64,000 bases of DNA from Propionibacteriaceae bacterium. GTDB taxonomy: Bacteria > Actinomycetota > Actinomycetes > Propionibacteriales > Propionibacteriaceae. This document shows positions 26,850 to 35,588 of the stretch, in pieces; the stretch's first letter is position 1, and each line of letters starts with the position of its first letter. Position numbers and translations under genes: made by a program. The notes beneath the pieces were generated by a model. The model saw only the letters and a list, made by a program, of their open reading frames with translations, ran no database searches and was not told the origin of the DNA. The stretch spans positions 62,001-126,000 of the forward strand of contig CAJPNZ010000001.1 of the NCBI GenBank assembly GCA_905372155.1. The letters are read 5' to 3'.

Positions 26850-27817
26850 TGCGCGTCACCGCCGCCGGTTCCCTGCCCGGTGACGACTTCCGTGGGGCCC
26901 TGGCGGCGATGACCGAGGTCCTCCCGGAGGTGCTTCCCTTCCCGGAACTGCCCGCGCGAGGCGCGGGATCCGGGATGATCGGCAGGGCGCTGGGGATCAT
27001 CGACGGTCTTGGTTTCGACATCCAACCCGCCGGGTGGCGGCTGACCGCCGCGCCCGGGGCCGATCATCGCAGGGCTAGGGCCCGGTGGCGCCACGACCTG
27101 GACGACGCCGAGGAACTGCTCCAGGGTTTCGACGGCGTGCTGAAGATCGGGTTGGCCGGGCCGTGGACCCTCGCGGCCACGGTGGAACGCCCCCGGGGAG
27201 ACCGGTTGCTGGCCGATCACGGGGCCCGCAGGGAGCTGGCTCAGGCGCTGACCGAGGGCTGGTTCCAGTTCCGGGAGGACCTGAGGCGCCGCATCCCGGG
27301 GGCGAAGGTGCTGCTGCAGCTCGACGAACCTGCGCTGACGGCGGTCGGCGACGGCACCATTCCCACGGCCTCCGGTTTCGGCAGGCACCGTCGCGTCGAA
27401 ACCCCGGAACTGGCCGGTGCCATGAAACCCCTGGCGGACGGCGCCTGGCTGCACTGCTGCGCTTCCGGGAACTGGCTGCCGGTGGCGGGGCGTGCGGGAT
27501 TCGCGGCGGCCACCGTCGACACCCGGCTGTTCCGGGAACCCGTGGAGATCGACGCCCTGACGGAGTGGGTGCAGTCGGGGCGGGGTCTGGCCCTGGGGGT
27601 CGTCGAAACCGCGGCCGGGCGCGTCCAGGGCGTCGACGAACTGGTCCGGGAAACCCTGCGGGTGCTGCGCCCCGTGGAGCTTCCCGCCTCGAGCGTCGAC
27701 TCCGGGGTGCTGCTCACCACGGCCTGCGGCATGGCCTCCTGGAAACTGGCGGACGTGCCCGGCCAGCTGGCTGTGCTCCGGCGGGCAGCTGCACTCGCCG
27801 CCGAGGACCTGCAATAA
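26849..27817 (+). CDS. MetE C-terminal-like (cobalamin-independent methionine synthase family) protein
   Basis: The 322-aa protein resembles only the C-terminal barrel of MetE. It shows the ends GSLPGDDFRGAL and LLTTACGMASW, the LQLDEPALTAVG strand with a conserved Asp-Glu-Pro, and AWLHCCASGNWLPV, where His and Cys sit in the place of the MetE zinc ligands. It lacks the N-terminal MetE barrel that binds tetrahydrofolate polyglutamate. A gene of this kind is commonly found after mnmA in actinobacteria. A methyltransferase role is likely, the substrates unknown. ATG 26849 overlaps the mnmA stop (TGATG); GTG 26846 is the alternative. Confidence 0.75.
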   Translation: MRVTAAGSLPGDDFRGALAAMTEVLPEVLPFPELPARGAGSGMIGRALGIIDGLGFDIQPAGWRLTAAPGADHRRARARWRHDLDDAEELLQGFDGVLKIGLAGPWTLAATVERPRGDRLLADHGARRELAQALTEGWFQFREDLRRRIPGAKVLLQLDEPALTAVGDGTIPTASGFGRHRRVETPELAGAMKPLADGAWLHCCASGNWLPVAGRAGFAAATVDTRLFREPVEIDALTEWVQSGRGLALGVVETAAGRVQGVDELVRETLRVLRPVELPASSVDSGVLLTTACGMASWKLADVPGQLAVLRRAAALAAEDLQ

Positions 27818-27820
27818 ACT
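27815..27820 (+). promoter_or_regulatory. -10 box of a probable leaderless promoter for the 74-aa protein
   Basis: TAAACT includes the stop codon of the MetE-like gene and ends 7 bases before GTG 27828. Confidence 0.45.
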
Positions 27821-27827
27821 TGCTCTC

Positions 27828-28052
27828 GTGCGCTTTTTCTCCGATCTCAACCTGAACGGACCCACTCCGCTTCGTGCGCAGCCCCGGGTCGGGGAATGGG
27901 GGCCGGAGATGGTGCCCTCCACCCGTTGGAAGAAATGGGCCCGGGTGCTCGTGCCGCTGATCGCGATCGGTCTGGCCGTCGGGGTCTTCTTCCTGGCCCG
28001 GACCTTCTACCTGCTGCTCACCGGGGACGAGGCCGTGGCTTACTTCTCGTAG
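27828..28052 (+). CDS. Small single-pass membrane protein, 74 aa
   Basis: The predicted product starts MRFFSDLNLNGPTPLRA. It has a polar N-terminal part with WGPEMVPSTRWKKWAR before the membrane and one transmembrane segment (about residues 40-62, VLVPLIAIGLAVGVFFLA). The tail ends AVAYFS. The start codon sits 7 bases after a good -10 box, as for other leaderless genes here. Its end overlaps the convergent ABC permease gene by 13 bases. It matches no family I can name. Confidence 0.6.
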   Translation: MRFFSDLNLNGPTPLRAQPRVGEWGPEMVPSTRWKKWARVLVPLIAIGLAVGVFFLARTFYLLLTGDEAVAYFS

Positions 28053-29623
28053 GTGACGGCCTTCAACACCTCCGGCCAGGTCCGGTCCAGCCGTCGCCCG
28101 CCCAAGGAGATCAACCCCAGGGCGGCCAGGACACCCAGGACCGGCCCCACCGGCAGGAACACCCAGCCGAGCAGCGGGAAACAGTAGGAGGCGAAGACCA
28201 TTCCCGCCACCGGCAGCAGCAGGATCACGGACCCGATCATCTGAAGCACGCTGGCGAGGAAGGCCGCTCCTTGCCCCTTCGACGTGCTGGCGAACGGATT
28301 GGTACCCGGCGGGGGAGCGGTTCCGTTCAGGAAAGAACTGACCAAAAGGCTCATCCCCTGGTTCGCGATCAGGGCACCCAGACCCAGCCCGAAGGCGAAC
28401 GGGAAGACCCCCCACGCCTCCAGCAGCGCCGATGCCAGAACCATGGTGACCGCAAACGTGCCACCGTAGATCAGGGAATTCGCCATGAGACGGCCCAGCC
28501 GGTCCTCGAAACCACGGATCCCGGATACCGCGTGCAGCCACAACGCCGAACCGTCCATGGGTGTGTCCTGCAGCGCGCCGATGCCTCCCATCCAGGTGGC
28601 CAGGGCGACCACCAGCCACAGGAATTCTGGCACCAGTTTCTCGTCCCGGACCATGTTCGCGAAAACCACGAAGAAGGGTGTGGCCATGATCACCAGCACC
28701 GAGGCGAACCGGCGGGGATCGCGTCGCAGGTACCGCAGGTTCCGGGTCGCGATGGCCCCGGCGGGACCCGGGGGGAAGAGCCGGTCCAGCCAGGGCGAGG
28801 ACACGGTCGGGGCGCCGCTACCGGCGCTCGGCAGGGGAGTGGTCAGGGCCCGGTCCAGCTGCCGGGACCACAACCAAGCCATCGCCACGAGCAGCACCAG
28901 GGCCAGGGCGAGGCGCAACGCCGCCAATCCGGACCGCCCGGACGCCAGGTCGGCGGGCAGGGTCCAGGCCCAACCCATGGGGGTCCAGCCGGCTGCGTCG
29001 CCCACCAGCTCGACGGTTTCCCAGTTCGGGCCGAGATCAAACATTCCACGGCCCAACAGCGGGACACCCCAGCTGATCGCGATCAGGCCGAGCAGGAGCA
29101 CCACGTACAGGAGATCCCGGCTCTTGCGGGCGGCCAGCCAGTGCGACAGGGCCGTCACCAGGATCCGGCCGGCGAGCATCCCCGTCAACAACCCGAGAAC
29201 CGTGGACGCGATCCCGGCGATCGCTAGCAGCGGATCGGTTGCCCAGCCGATCACGAAACCGCAGCAGACCAAAAGGGTGAAGACCCCCGGCAGGGTGAAC
29301 AGGTCCGAGACCAACAGGGGAACCACCAGATCACGAGACCGGAGCGGGAACAACACCAGGCGCTGCGGGGACACGGAATCGTCCATGGCGAAGAACAACA
29401 CCGACCCGAAGGTCCACACCAGTACCAGGGCGGCACCCGCCGCGAGCATCAAGGGAGAACGCGCGTCGGGAAGGGACCTCAGGGAGGACAACCCCACGGT
29501 CAGGCCAACGAAAAGCGGCAACAGCATCACAGCGAGAAGCACGTACCCGACCATCGACCACGGGCTGCTCCTGAGGGCGGAGAGCTGGGAGCGAAGCCTC
29601 ACAGCGATGAGCGGCGCAACCAT
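28040..29623 (-). CDS. ABC exporter permease
   Basis: The 527-aa protein has about twelve hydrophobic segments arranged in two halves, separated by a cytoplasmic region (WSRQLDRALTTPLPSAGSG... RNLRYLRRDPRRFASVL). This is typical of large single-chain permeases of ABC-2-like exporters in actinobacteria. The substrate is unknown. Its start overlaps the end of the ATPase gene by 25 bases, so the two proteins should form one transporter. The last 13 bases overlap the convergent 74-aa gene. Confidence 0.8.
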   Translation of the reverse strand: MVAPLIAVRLRSQLSALRSSPWSMVGYVLLAVMLLPLFVGLTVGLSSLRSLPDARSPLMLAAGAALVLVWTFGSVLFFAMDDSVSPQRLVLFPLRSRDLVVPLLVSDLFTLPGVFTLLVCCGFVIGWATDPLLAIAGIASTVLGLLTGMLAGRILVTALSHWLAARKSRDLLYVVLLLGLIAISWGVPLLGRGMFDLGPNWETVELVGDAAGWTPMGWAWTLPADLASGRSGLAALRLALALVLLVAMAWLWSRQLDRALTTPLPSAGSGAPTVSSPWLDRLFPPGPAGAIATRNLRYLRRDPRRFASVLVIMATPFFVVFANMVRDEKLVPEFLWLVVALATWMGGIGALQDTPMDGSALWLHAVSGIRGFEDRLGRLMANSLIYGGTFAVTMVLASALLEAWGVFPFAFGLGLGALIANQGMSLLVSSFLNGTAPPPGTNPFASTSKGQGAAFLASVLQMIGSVILLLPVAGMVFASYCFPLLGWVFLPVGPVLGVLAALGLISLGGRRLDRTWPEVLKAVTYEK

Positions 29624-30366
29624 TGCAGCGTCTCCTCCCCGGCCATCCGTCCCTGACCGACCAGCTCCACGAATTTCTGCTGAAGGGTCCCGTCACCTCG
29701 GACCTGGTCGACAGTGCCGGAGACCAGGATGCGCCCGGCGGCCATGATCCCGACCCCGTCGCAGATGCTCTCCACCAGCTCCATGACGTGGCTGGACAGC
29801 AGCACCGTGCCGCCACCGTCCACGTAGTCACGCAACAGGTCGCGGATGACCTGGCCGGAAACCGGATCCACGGCCTCAAGGGGTTCGTCGAGGATCAACA
29901 ACCTGGGGGCGTGGATCAGGGCACTGGCCAGCGAGATCTTCTTGGTCATGCCGGCCGAGTAGTCGGCGACCAGTTTGTCGGCGGCATCTGCCAGGTCCAG
30001 TACGCCGAGCAACTCCCGCGAACGTTCTTCGACGACCTCGGGGGCGAGACGGCGCAGCCGGCCGTTGTAGCGGAGCAGTTCGACGCCGGTCAGGCGATCG
30101 AACAGCAGCACCCCGTCGGGCAGTACCCCGATGTGTTTCTTGGCGGTCACCGGATCGGCCCAGACATCGTCGCCGAGCACCCGGGCCGTCCCGGAATCGG
30201 GTCGGAGCAGGCCACAGATCATGGACATCGCGGTGGTCTTGCCCGCGCCGTTCGGACCGACCAGGCCGAACAGGTGCCCTTGGGGGATCTGAAGACTCAA
30301 GTTGTCCACGGCCAGCTTGGGACCGAAGCGTTTGAACAGGCCATCCGTGACCAGAGCTGGGTTCAT
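29599..30366 (-). CDS. ABC transporter ATP-binding protein
   Basis: The 255-aa ATPase partners the 527-aa permease. It shows Walker A GPNGAGKTTAMS near residue 40, the signature DYSAGMTKKISLA, Walker B RLLILDEPLEAVDPVS and the switch His in LLSSHVMEL. It resembles CcmA/DrrA-type exporter subunits. ATG 30366 is preceded by TAGAGT with 7 bases between and no ribosome site, so the mRNA is probably leaderless. The frame is open for 28 more codons upstream without family similarity. Confidence 0.88.
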   Translation of the reverse strand: MNPALVTDGLFKRFGPKLAVDNLSLQIPQGHLFGLVGPNGAGKTTAMSMICGLLRPDSGTARVLGDDVWADPVTAKKHIGVLPDGVLLFDRLTGVELLRYNGRLRRLAPEVVEERSRELLGVLDLADAADKLVADYSAGMTKKISLASALIHAPRLLILDEPLEAVDPVSGQVIRDLLRDYVDGGGTVLLSSHVMELVESICDGVGIMAAGRILVSGTVDQVRGDGTLQQKFVELVGQGRMAGEETLQWLRRSSL

Positions 30367-30373
30367 GGTCACA

Positions 30374-30379
30374 ACTCTA
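30374..30379 (-). promoter_or_regulatory. -10 box of a probable leaderless promoter for the ABC exporter
   Basis: Minus-strand TAGAGT ends 7 bases before ATG 30366. Confidence 0.45.
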
Positions 30380-30437
30380 GGGAATTCGGTCCACATCGTG
30401 TGGCGCCAGCGGGATAATTGCACATCGCGCAGGATTA

Positions 30438-30730
30438 TCACCAGCTGCACCTGATCCCGGAGTTGGCGGTCCGGACCCGGAACAGGGGGCAGCAGGAGAC
30501 GATCACGGTCACCCCTCCTGCCGGGCCAGGATCATGATCAGCTGCTGGACCTTTGCCATTCCGGCCGGATCCAGACCATCGGTCGGCTCGTCCAGCAGGA
30601 TCAGTCGCGGATCCCCCAGCAGCGTCATCGCCAACCCCGGGTGCTGTTTCGTACCCATCGAACACCGCGTGGTCAGTTTGGAATCCTGAAGCTGATCCTG
30701 TTCGCACAGCGCCGGCGGTAACCGCCCCCT
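30438..30730 (-). pseudogene. Decayed ABC transporter ATPase fragment
   Basis: In one minus-strand frame the DNA still encodes SMGTKQHPGLAMTLLGDPRL followed by an intact Walker B, ILLDEPTDGLDPAGM, and then QEG and a stop at 30509. The next bases continue in another frame as GVTVIVS, which is the normal continuation of such ATPases (usually GVTVLVSSH). The signature has lost its usual form (TTRCSMGTKQ), and no Walker A region is found upstream. It is a C-terminal remnant with at least one frameshift. Its coordinates are approximate. Confidence 0.7.
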
Positions 30731-30842
30731 CTGGGGGGACCGGACCGGTTTGGAGGGGAGCGCCTCGAAGGCTCAAAGTCGGTTCCGTTACGATCTTCCC
30801 CAATTCTCTGGTTGGTTCTGGGGGCCGAGGACAGGAAATTGA

Positions 30843-31553
30843 ATGCGGAGGTTGGGAGACGGGCGGCGCCGCCCGCGCACAGGGGTGACCAGGGCAACGG
30901 AGACCGTCGAACGGATCAAACAGTTCATAACGACCAACGGGCTTCAACCCGGTGACTGCCTGCCCAGTGAATCCGACCTGTGCGACAGGCTCGGCGTTTC
31001 CCGGAGCTCGGTCCGGGAGGCCGTGAGGACCCTCAGCACCCTGGACATCGTCGATGTCCAGCACGGCCGGGGAACCTTCGTCGGCAACGCCACCCTTCAT
31101 CCCCTGGTGGAAACGCTGGCCTTCCGTGTTGACATGCTCCCCGGGGAGAACCAGCAGGCGCTCCGCGAGGTGATCGAGGTGCGGCGAGGAATCGACCTGG
31201 GTGAGGCCAGGCAGGTCTGTTCCGCGCTCCGGGGTGCTGGCGATGAGGAACTCCACCGGCTGGTCGACCGGATCACCGCGGCGAGGAAAAAAGGGGAATC
31301 CTTCGCGGAGCTGGACCGCGGCTTCCACGTCACCCTCATGCGCCGCGCGGGCAGAAGGATCATCGCGGACCTGGTCGCGGCCTTCTGGGATGTCCAGGCC
31401 ATGACATTGGCGAAGCTCCCACCGGGCACCGGGATGGACCTGCCCGGCGCGCACGCAGAGATCCTCGGGGCCGCCGAGACCGGGGACGTGGACGGCTACC
31501 GGCGAGCGGTGTGCACACACTACGAACCCCTCCTCGAGAGGTTCCGGCGCTAG
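30843..31553 (+). CDS. GntR/FadR-family transcriptional regulator
   Basis: The 236-aa protein has an N-terminal winged helix (ERIKQFITTNGLQPGDCLPS, then LCDRLGVSRSSVREAVRTL) and a C-terminal all-helical FCD ligand domain (REVIEVRRGIDLGEAR, FHVTLMRRAG, HAEILGAAETGD). This is the FadR subfamily, which senses small carboxylates or sugar acids. I chose ATG 30843 because AGGA lies 6 bases upstream; GTG 30885 would remove an Arg-rich leader and is also possible. A perfect palindrome, GGGCGGCGCCGCCC, lies between the two starts. No obvious target gene is adjacent. Confidence 0.85.
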   Translation: MRRLGDGRRRPRTGVTRATETVERIKQFITTNGLQPGDCLPSESDLCDRLGVSRSSVREAVRTLSTLDIVDVQHGRGTFVGNATLHPLVETLAFRVDMLPGENQQALREVIEVRRGIDLGEARQVCSALRGAGDEELHRLVDRITAARKKGESFAELDRGFHVTLMRRAGRRIIADLVAAFWDVQAMTLAKLPPGTGMDLPGAHAEILGAAETGDVDGYRRAVCTHYEPLLERFRR

Positions 31554-31556
31554 GAT
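31551..31556 (+). promoter_or_regulatory. Probable -10 box of the gatCAB promoter
   Basis: TAGGAT overlaps the stop codon of the GntR gene and would start transcription about 40 bases before gatC, which has an AGGAG ribosome site. Confidence 0.35.
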
Positions 31557-31602
31557 TGGCCACGCCCGCGGCAGCGGGACTGCAGACCAACTAGGAGAAA
31601 CC

Positions 31603-31896
31603 GTGGCCCTGACCCCTCAGGAGGTGGCGCGGCTGGCATCGCTGGCCCGGCTCGAACTGACCGAGTCGGAATGCGCTGAACTGGCCCCCGAACTGGAAGT
31701 GATCCTGGGCTCCGTGGCCCGGGTGGGCGAGGTGGCGGGGGATGACGTCCCACTCATGACCCACGCGCTTCCGCTGACCAACGTGATGCGCCCCGACCGG
31801 GTGCGCGAATCCCTGCCCCAGCAGGCGGCGCTGGCGGGAGCCCCCGACGTCGAGGATGAGCGTTTCCGTGTTCCCCGGATCCTGAGCGAGGACTGA
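31603..31896 (+). CDS. gatC: Aspartyl/glutamyl-tRNA amidotransferase subunit C
   Basis: GatC is the small belt subunit that stabilises GatA on GatB in the complex converting misacylated Glu-tRNA(Gln) or Asp-tRNA(Asn) to the amide forms. The 97-aa product has the family pattern VARLASLARLELTESE and ends with VPRILSED. It starts at GTG 31603 with AGGAG about 5 bases upstream. It is the first gene of gatC-gatA-gatB, with 3 bases before gatA. Confidence 0.94.
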   Translation: MALTPQEVARLASLARLELTESECAELAPELEVILGSVARVGEVAGDDVPLMTHALPLTNVMRPDRVRESLPQQAALAGAPDVEDERFRVPRILSED

Positions 31897-31899
31897 GCC

Positions 31900-33411
31900 G
31901 TGACCGAGATCATCACCCGAACGGCCCACGAACAAACCGACCTGCTCGCGGCGGGCGAGGTGAGTTCCGTCGAACTGACCCGCGCCCACCTCGACCAGAT
32001 CGAGGCGGTGAACCCGGCCCTCAACGCATTCCTGCACGTCGACCCCGAAGGCGCCCTGGCTGCCGCGGCCGCGATCGACGCCCGCCGGGCCAAAGGTGAG
32101 GAACTCGGGCCGCTGGCGGGGATCCCCATCGCAGTGAAGGACAACTTCTGCACCACCGGGATGCCCACCACCTGCGGCTCCCGCATCCTGGAGGGCTGGA
32201 TCCCGCCCTACGACGCGACGGTCATCGCGCGCCTCAAACAGGCCGGGCTGATCATCCTCGGCAAGACCAACATGGACGAGTTCGCGATGGGCTCCTCCAC
32301 CGAGACCTCCGCCTTCGGGCCCTCCCGCAACCCGTGGGACCTCGACCGGATTCCCGGCGGTTCGGGGGGAGGATCCTCCGCCGCGGTGGCGGGCTGCCTC
32401 GCCCCACTCGCCCTGGGCTCCGACACCGGCGGTTCCATCCGCCAGCCCGGGGCCGTGACCGGCACCGTCGGGGTGAAACCCACCTACGGCGGGGTGTCGC
32501 GCTACGGGGTGGTGGCGATGGCCTCCAGCCTGGACCAGCCCGGCCCCGTCACCCGCAACGTCCTGGACGCCGCACTGCTGCACGCAGTCATGGGCGGCCA
32601 CGACCCCATGGACTCCACATCCATCGCGCAGCCGCTGCCCCCGCTGGCGGAGGCGGCGCGCCGCCGCGAGGTCCGGGGGCTGAGGATCGGCGTGGTCAAG
32701 GAGCTCGGCGGTGAGGGCTACGACGCCGCCGTCGAGACCCGCTTCACCGAGGCCGTCCAGTGGCTGCGCGACGGCGGTGCCGAGGTGGTGGAGGTGTCCT
32801 GCCCGCACTTCGAGTACGCCCTGGCCGCCTACTACCTGATCATGCCGGCGGAACTGTCCAGCAACCTCGCGCGCTTCGACGCGGTGCGCTACGGGCTGCG
32901 GCTCGGCGACGACGGGTCGCGCGACATGGAAGCCGTCACCTCATTCACCAGAGGACAGGGTTTCGGACGCGAGGCCAAACGCCGGCTCATCATAGGCACC
33001 TACGCCCTGTCCAGCGGCTACCACGACCAGTACTACGGATCCGCCCAGAAGGTCCGCACCCTCGTGGCCCGCGACTTCGAGGCGGCCTTCGCCGAATGCG
33101 ACGTGCTGGTCTCGCCCACCACACCCACCGTCGCGTTCAGGCTGGGGGAGCGCACCAGCGACCCGATGGCCATGTACAAGGCGGACCTGTGCACCATCCC
33201 GTCGAACCTCGCCGGCAATGCGTCGGCGAGTTTCCCCGTCGGTTTGAGCGAGGAGGGGCTGCCCGTCGGGTTGCAGGTGATCGCTCCCCCGCTGGCCGAC
33301 GACCGGCTCTACCGGGTGGGTGGGTTCATCGAGGCAACCCTGGAGGACAGGCTGGAGGGGCCGCTGCTCAAGCGGGCGAAGCCCCTCGACGGAACGAGGG
33401 CGGTGTGGTGA
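31900..33411 (+). CDS. gatA: Aspartyl/glutamyl-tRNA amidotransferase subunit A
   Basis: GatA is the amidase that releases ammonia from glutamine for tRNA transamidation. The 503-aa amidase-signature protein contains the Ser-cisSer-Lys triad: Lys in [11 protein letters not shown], the Gly/Ser loop [15 protein letters not shown], and the nucleophile Ser in [12 protein letters not shown]. The C-terminal segment [20 protein letters not shown] is also typical. GTG 31900 follows gatC after 3 bases, and its stop shares a base with the gatB start (TGATG). Confidence 0.96.
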   Translation: MTEIITRTAHEQTDLLAAGEVSSVELTRAHLDQIEAVNPALNAFLHVDPEGALAAAAAIDARRAKGEELGPLAGIPIAVKDNFCTTGMPTTCGSRILEGWIPPYDATVIARLKQAGLIILGKTNMDEFAMGSSTETSAFGPSRNPWDLDRIPGGSGGGSSAAVAGCLAPLALGSDTGGSIRQPGAVTGTVGVKPTYGGVSRYGVVAMASSLDQPGPVTRNVLDAALLHAVMGGHDPMDSTSIAQPLPPLAEAARRREVRGLRIGVVKELGGEGYDAAVETRFTEAVQWLRDGGAEVVEVSCPHFEYALAAYYLIMPAELSSNLARFDAVRYGLRLGDDGSRDMEAVTSFTRGQGFGREAKRRLIIGTYALSSGYHDQYYGSAQKVRTLVARDFEAAFAECDVLVSPTTPTVAFRLGERTSDPMAMYKADLCTIPSNLAGNASASFPVGLSEEGLPVGLQVIAPPLADDRLYRVGGFIEATLEDRLEGPLLKRAKPLDGTRAVW

Positions 33412-34898
33412 TGACGGACCTGATGGACTTCGACGAGGTCATCGAGAACTACGACCCGGCGCTTGGGCTGGAGGTTCACGTCGAACTCAACACGAAATCG
33501 AAGATGTTCTGCGGCTGCTCCACCGAGTTCGGGGCGGAACCGAACACCCAGACCTGCCCCGTGTGCCTCGGCCTGCCGGGCGCGCTTCCCGTGGTCAACG
33601 CGAAAGCCGTCGAATCCGCGATCCGCATCGGCCTGGCGCTCGGGTGCCGGATCGCGCCGTGGGGCAGGTTCGCGCGGAAGAACTACTTCTACCCGGACAT
33701 GACCAAGAACTTCCAGACCTCCCAGTACGACGAACCGATCGCCTTCGACGGCCAGGTCGAACTGGAGGTCGACGGGGAGAGTTTCGTGGTCGAGATCGAA
33801 CGCGCGCACATGGAGGAGGACGCCGGCAAACTGACCCACATCGGGGCGACGGGACGCATCCACGGGGCCGACCACTCCGTCATCGACTACAACCGGGCCG
33901 GCATGCCGCTGATCGAGATCGTCACCCGGCCCATCCTCGGCACCGGAGCGAAGGCCCCGCAGGTGGCGCGCGCCTACGTCGCCCACCTGCGTGACCTGAT
34001 GCGCGCCCTCGACGTCTCGGACGTGCGCATGGAACAGGGTTCGCTGCGCTGCGACGCGAACGTGTCGCTGGCCCCCAAGGGATCGGCGGAACTGGGAATC
34101 CGCACCGAAACCAAGAACGTGAACTCGCTTCGTTCCATCGAACGTGCCGTCACCTTCGAGATGCGCCGCCAGGCCGCGATTCTCGCGGACGGGGGACGGG
34201 TCACGCAGGAAACCCGGCACTTCCACGAGGGCGACGGCTCAACCAGCCCTGGTCGCTCCAAGGAGGAGGCGCAGGACTACCGCTACTTCGCCGAACCGGA
34301 TCTCGTGCCCGTGGCGCCCAGCGCGGAGTGGATCGAGGAACTGCGCGCCACGCTTCCCGAACCCCCCGCCGAGCGCCGCAGGCGCCTGGCCGAGGAATGG
34401 GACATCGATGCCAGGACCATGGCAGCCGTCGTGGCCGCCGGGGCCCTGGACCTGATCGAGGCGACGGTGGCCGCGGGGGCCTCCCCGCAATCGGCCCGGA
34501 AATGGTGGCTGAGCGAATTGGCCCGCCGGGCCAACGAGGCCGGCGTCGAATTGGAGGCGCTCGGCGTCACCCCGGCCGATGTAGCGGAAACCCAGGCGAT
34601 GGTGGATGCGGGCGAGCTGACCGACAAGCTGGCGCGCGCAGTGTTCGACGGTGTCATCGCGGGCGAGGGCAGGCCCGTCGAGGTGGTCGCCGGGCGAGGC
34701 CTGAAGGTGGTCTCAGATGACGGCGCGCTGAACGCGACCGTCGAGGACGTGATCGCCGCGAACCCGGAGGTGGCCCAGAAGATCCGAGGTGGCAAGCACC
34801 AGGCGGTGGGGGCGCTCATCGGTCAGGTCATGAAGGCCATGAGGGGCCAGGCGGATGCCGCCCGGGTCCGGGAACTGCTGATGGAGAAACTGACCTGA
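33411..34898 (+). CDS. gatB: Aspartyl/glutamyl-tRNA amidotransferase subunit B
   Basis: GatB binds the misacylated tRNA and activates its carboxylate with ATP. The 495-aa protein shows [17 protein letters not shown], the zinc-site pair FCGCS and [33 protein letters not shown], and a C-terminal YqeY-like helical domain ending [13 protein letters not shown] 33411 is used because it directly follows gatA and matches family starts. A short GC palindrome (34899-34912) lies between gatB and the convergent TIGR03085 gene and may act as a weak terminator. Confidence 0.96.
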   Translation: MTDLMDFDEVIENYDPALGLEVHVELNTKSKMFCGCSTEFGAEPNTQTCPVCLGLPGALPVVNAKAVESAIRIGLALGCRIAPWGRFARKNYFYPDMTKNFQTSQYDEPIAFDGQVELEVDGESFVVEIERAHMEEDAGKLTHIGATGRIHGADHSVIDYNRAGMPLIEIVTRPILGTGAKAPQVARAYVAHLRDLMRALDVSDVRMEQGSLRCDANVSLAPKGSAELGIRTETKNVNSLRSIERAVTFEMRRQAAILADGGRVTQETRHFHEGDGSTSPGRSKEEAQDYRYFAEPDLVPVAPSAEWIEELRATLPEPPAERRRRLAEEWDIDARTMAAVVAAGALDLIEATVAAGASPQSARKWWLSELARRANEAGVELEALGVTPADVAETQAMVDAGELTDKLARAVFDGVIAGEGRPVEVVAGRGLKVVSDDGALNATVEDVIAANPEVAQKIRGGKHQAVGALIGQVMKAMRGQADAARVRELLMEKLT

Positions 34899-34916
34899 CC
34901 GGGCGGGCCCGGGCCG

Positions 34917-35522
34917 CTACAGGTTGCCGACGGCCTTCCGGAACTCCTCGACGGTCTCAGGTTCGGCCGTGATCTCGATGTCGGCTTCCCTGCCCGTCAG
35001 GAACAGCAGCAGCTCCGAGGGCGGACCCGCGAGGCGCAGCGGCCGGTTTCCCCTGCCGTAACGGATGACTTCACCGACGGTGGGAACCAGGATGAGCTGG
35101 CCACCCCAGGCGCGCTGTGCCCGGAAGGCCAGCACCCGGGCGGTGCGCAGCAACTCCGCTTGATCCTTATCGGTGAGGTACTGGGTCCGGCCGTTCGCGC
35201 GCAGCACGTCCTCATGGTGGATGAAGAACTCCACCGCATTGACGATGCCGTCGAGCGGGCGCATCACCCAGCCCGGGCGGCGCAGCTCCCTGACCAGGGC
35301 CGGGAACCCCTTCAGGTGCAGGGCCTCGACCTGGATGCGTCCGGTGAGCTCGGCGAACCGTTTCGAGCCGATCCCGGGCAGCGAAGCCAGTTTGTGCTCC
35401 CGGATCCACAGGTGCGCGGCCAGGTCGCCGACATTCCAGCCGTCGCACCTGGTGGGGGCCAGCGGCCCGAGTTCGGACATCAGATCGCACAGCGACTCGC
35501 GCTGCCGGGAAGCAAGGCTCAT
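34917..35522 (-). CDS. TIGR03085 family protein (mycothiol-dependent DinB/MDMPI-like fold)
   Basis: The 201-aa protein begins with the helical DinB/maleylpyruvate isomerase fold. It has RCDGWNVGDLAAHLWIREH (metal-ligand His in AAHLWIREH), then NAVEFFIHHEDVLRA with further His ligands. The rest matches the actinobacterial TIGR03085 family, presumed metal-binding and possibly mycothiol-dependent; the reaction is unknown. A leaderless start is likely: TAGGCT ends 6 bases before ATG 35522. The start codon also lies in a 12-bp hairpin that follows rtcB. Confidence 0.8.
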   Translation of the reverse strand: MSLASRQRESLCDLMSELGPLAPTRCDGWNVGDLAAHLWIREHKLASLPGIGSKRFAELTGRIQVEALHLKGFPALVRELRRPGWVMRPLDGIVNAVEFFIHHEDVLRANGRTQYLTDKDQAELLRTARVLAFRAQRAWGGQLILVPTVGEVIRYGRGNRPLRLAGPPSELLLFLTGREADIEITAEPETVEEFRKAVGNL

Positions 35523-35548
35523 GCCCCAAGCCTACGGGCTCGGGGCAT
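35521..35548 (-). other. Hairpin between rtcB and the TIGR03085 gene, covering a start codon and -10 box
   Basis: ATGCCCCAAGCC pairs with GGCTCGGGGCAT (one mismatch) around 4 bases. On the minus strand it follows rtcB and includes TAGGCT (35529-35534) and two bases of the ATG at 35522. It may be an rtcB terminator, a translational control structure, or chance from GC-rich DNA. Confidence 0.45.
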
Positions 35549-35588
35549 GGGGGTCGCCCCGGTGGACGGCACCTGAGGCGATCCCGGT

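Noticed and set aside
30861..30874. Perfect palindrome GGGCGGCGCCGCCC as a GntR operator
   Set aside because: It lies within the coding sequence if ATG 30843 is right and has no resemblance to FadR-type operators; GC-rich chance palindromes are common here.
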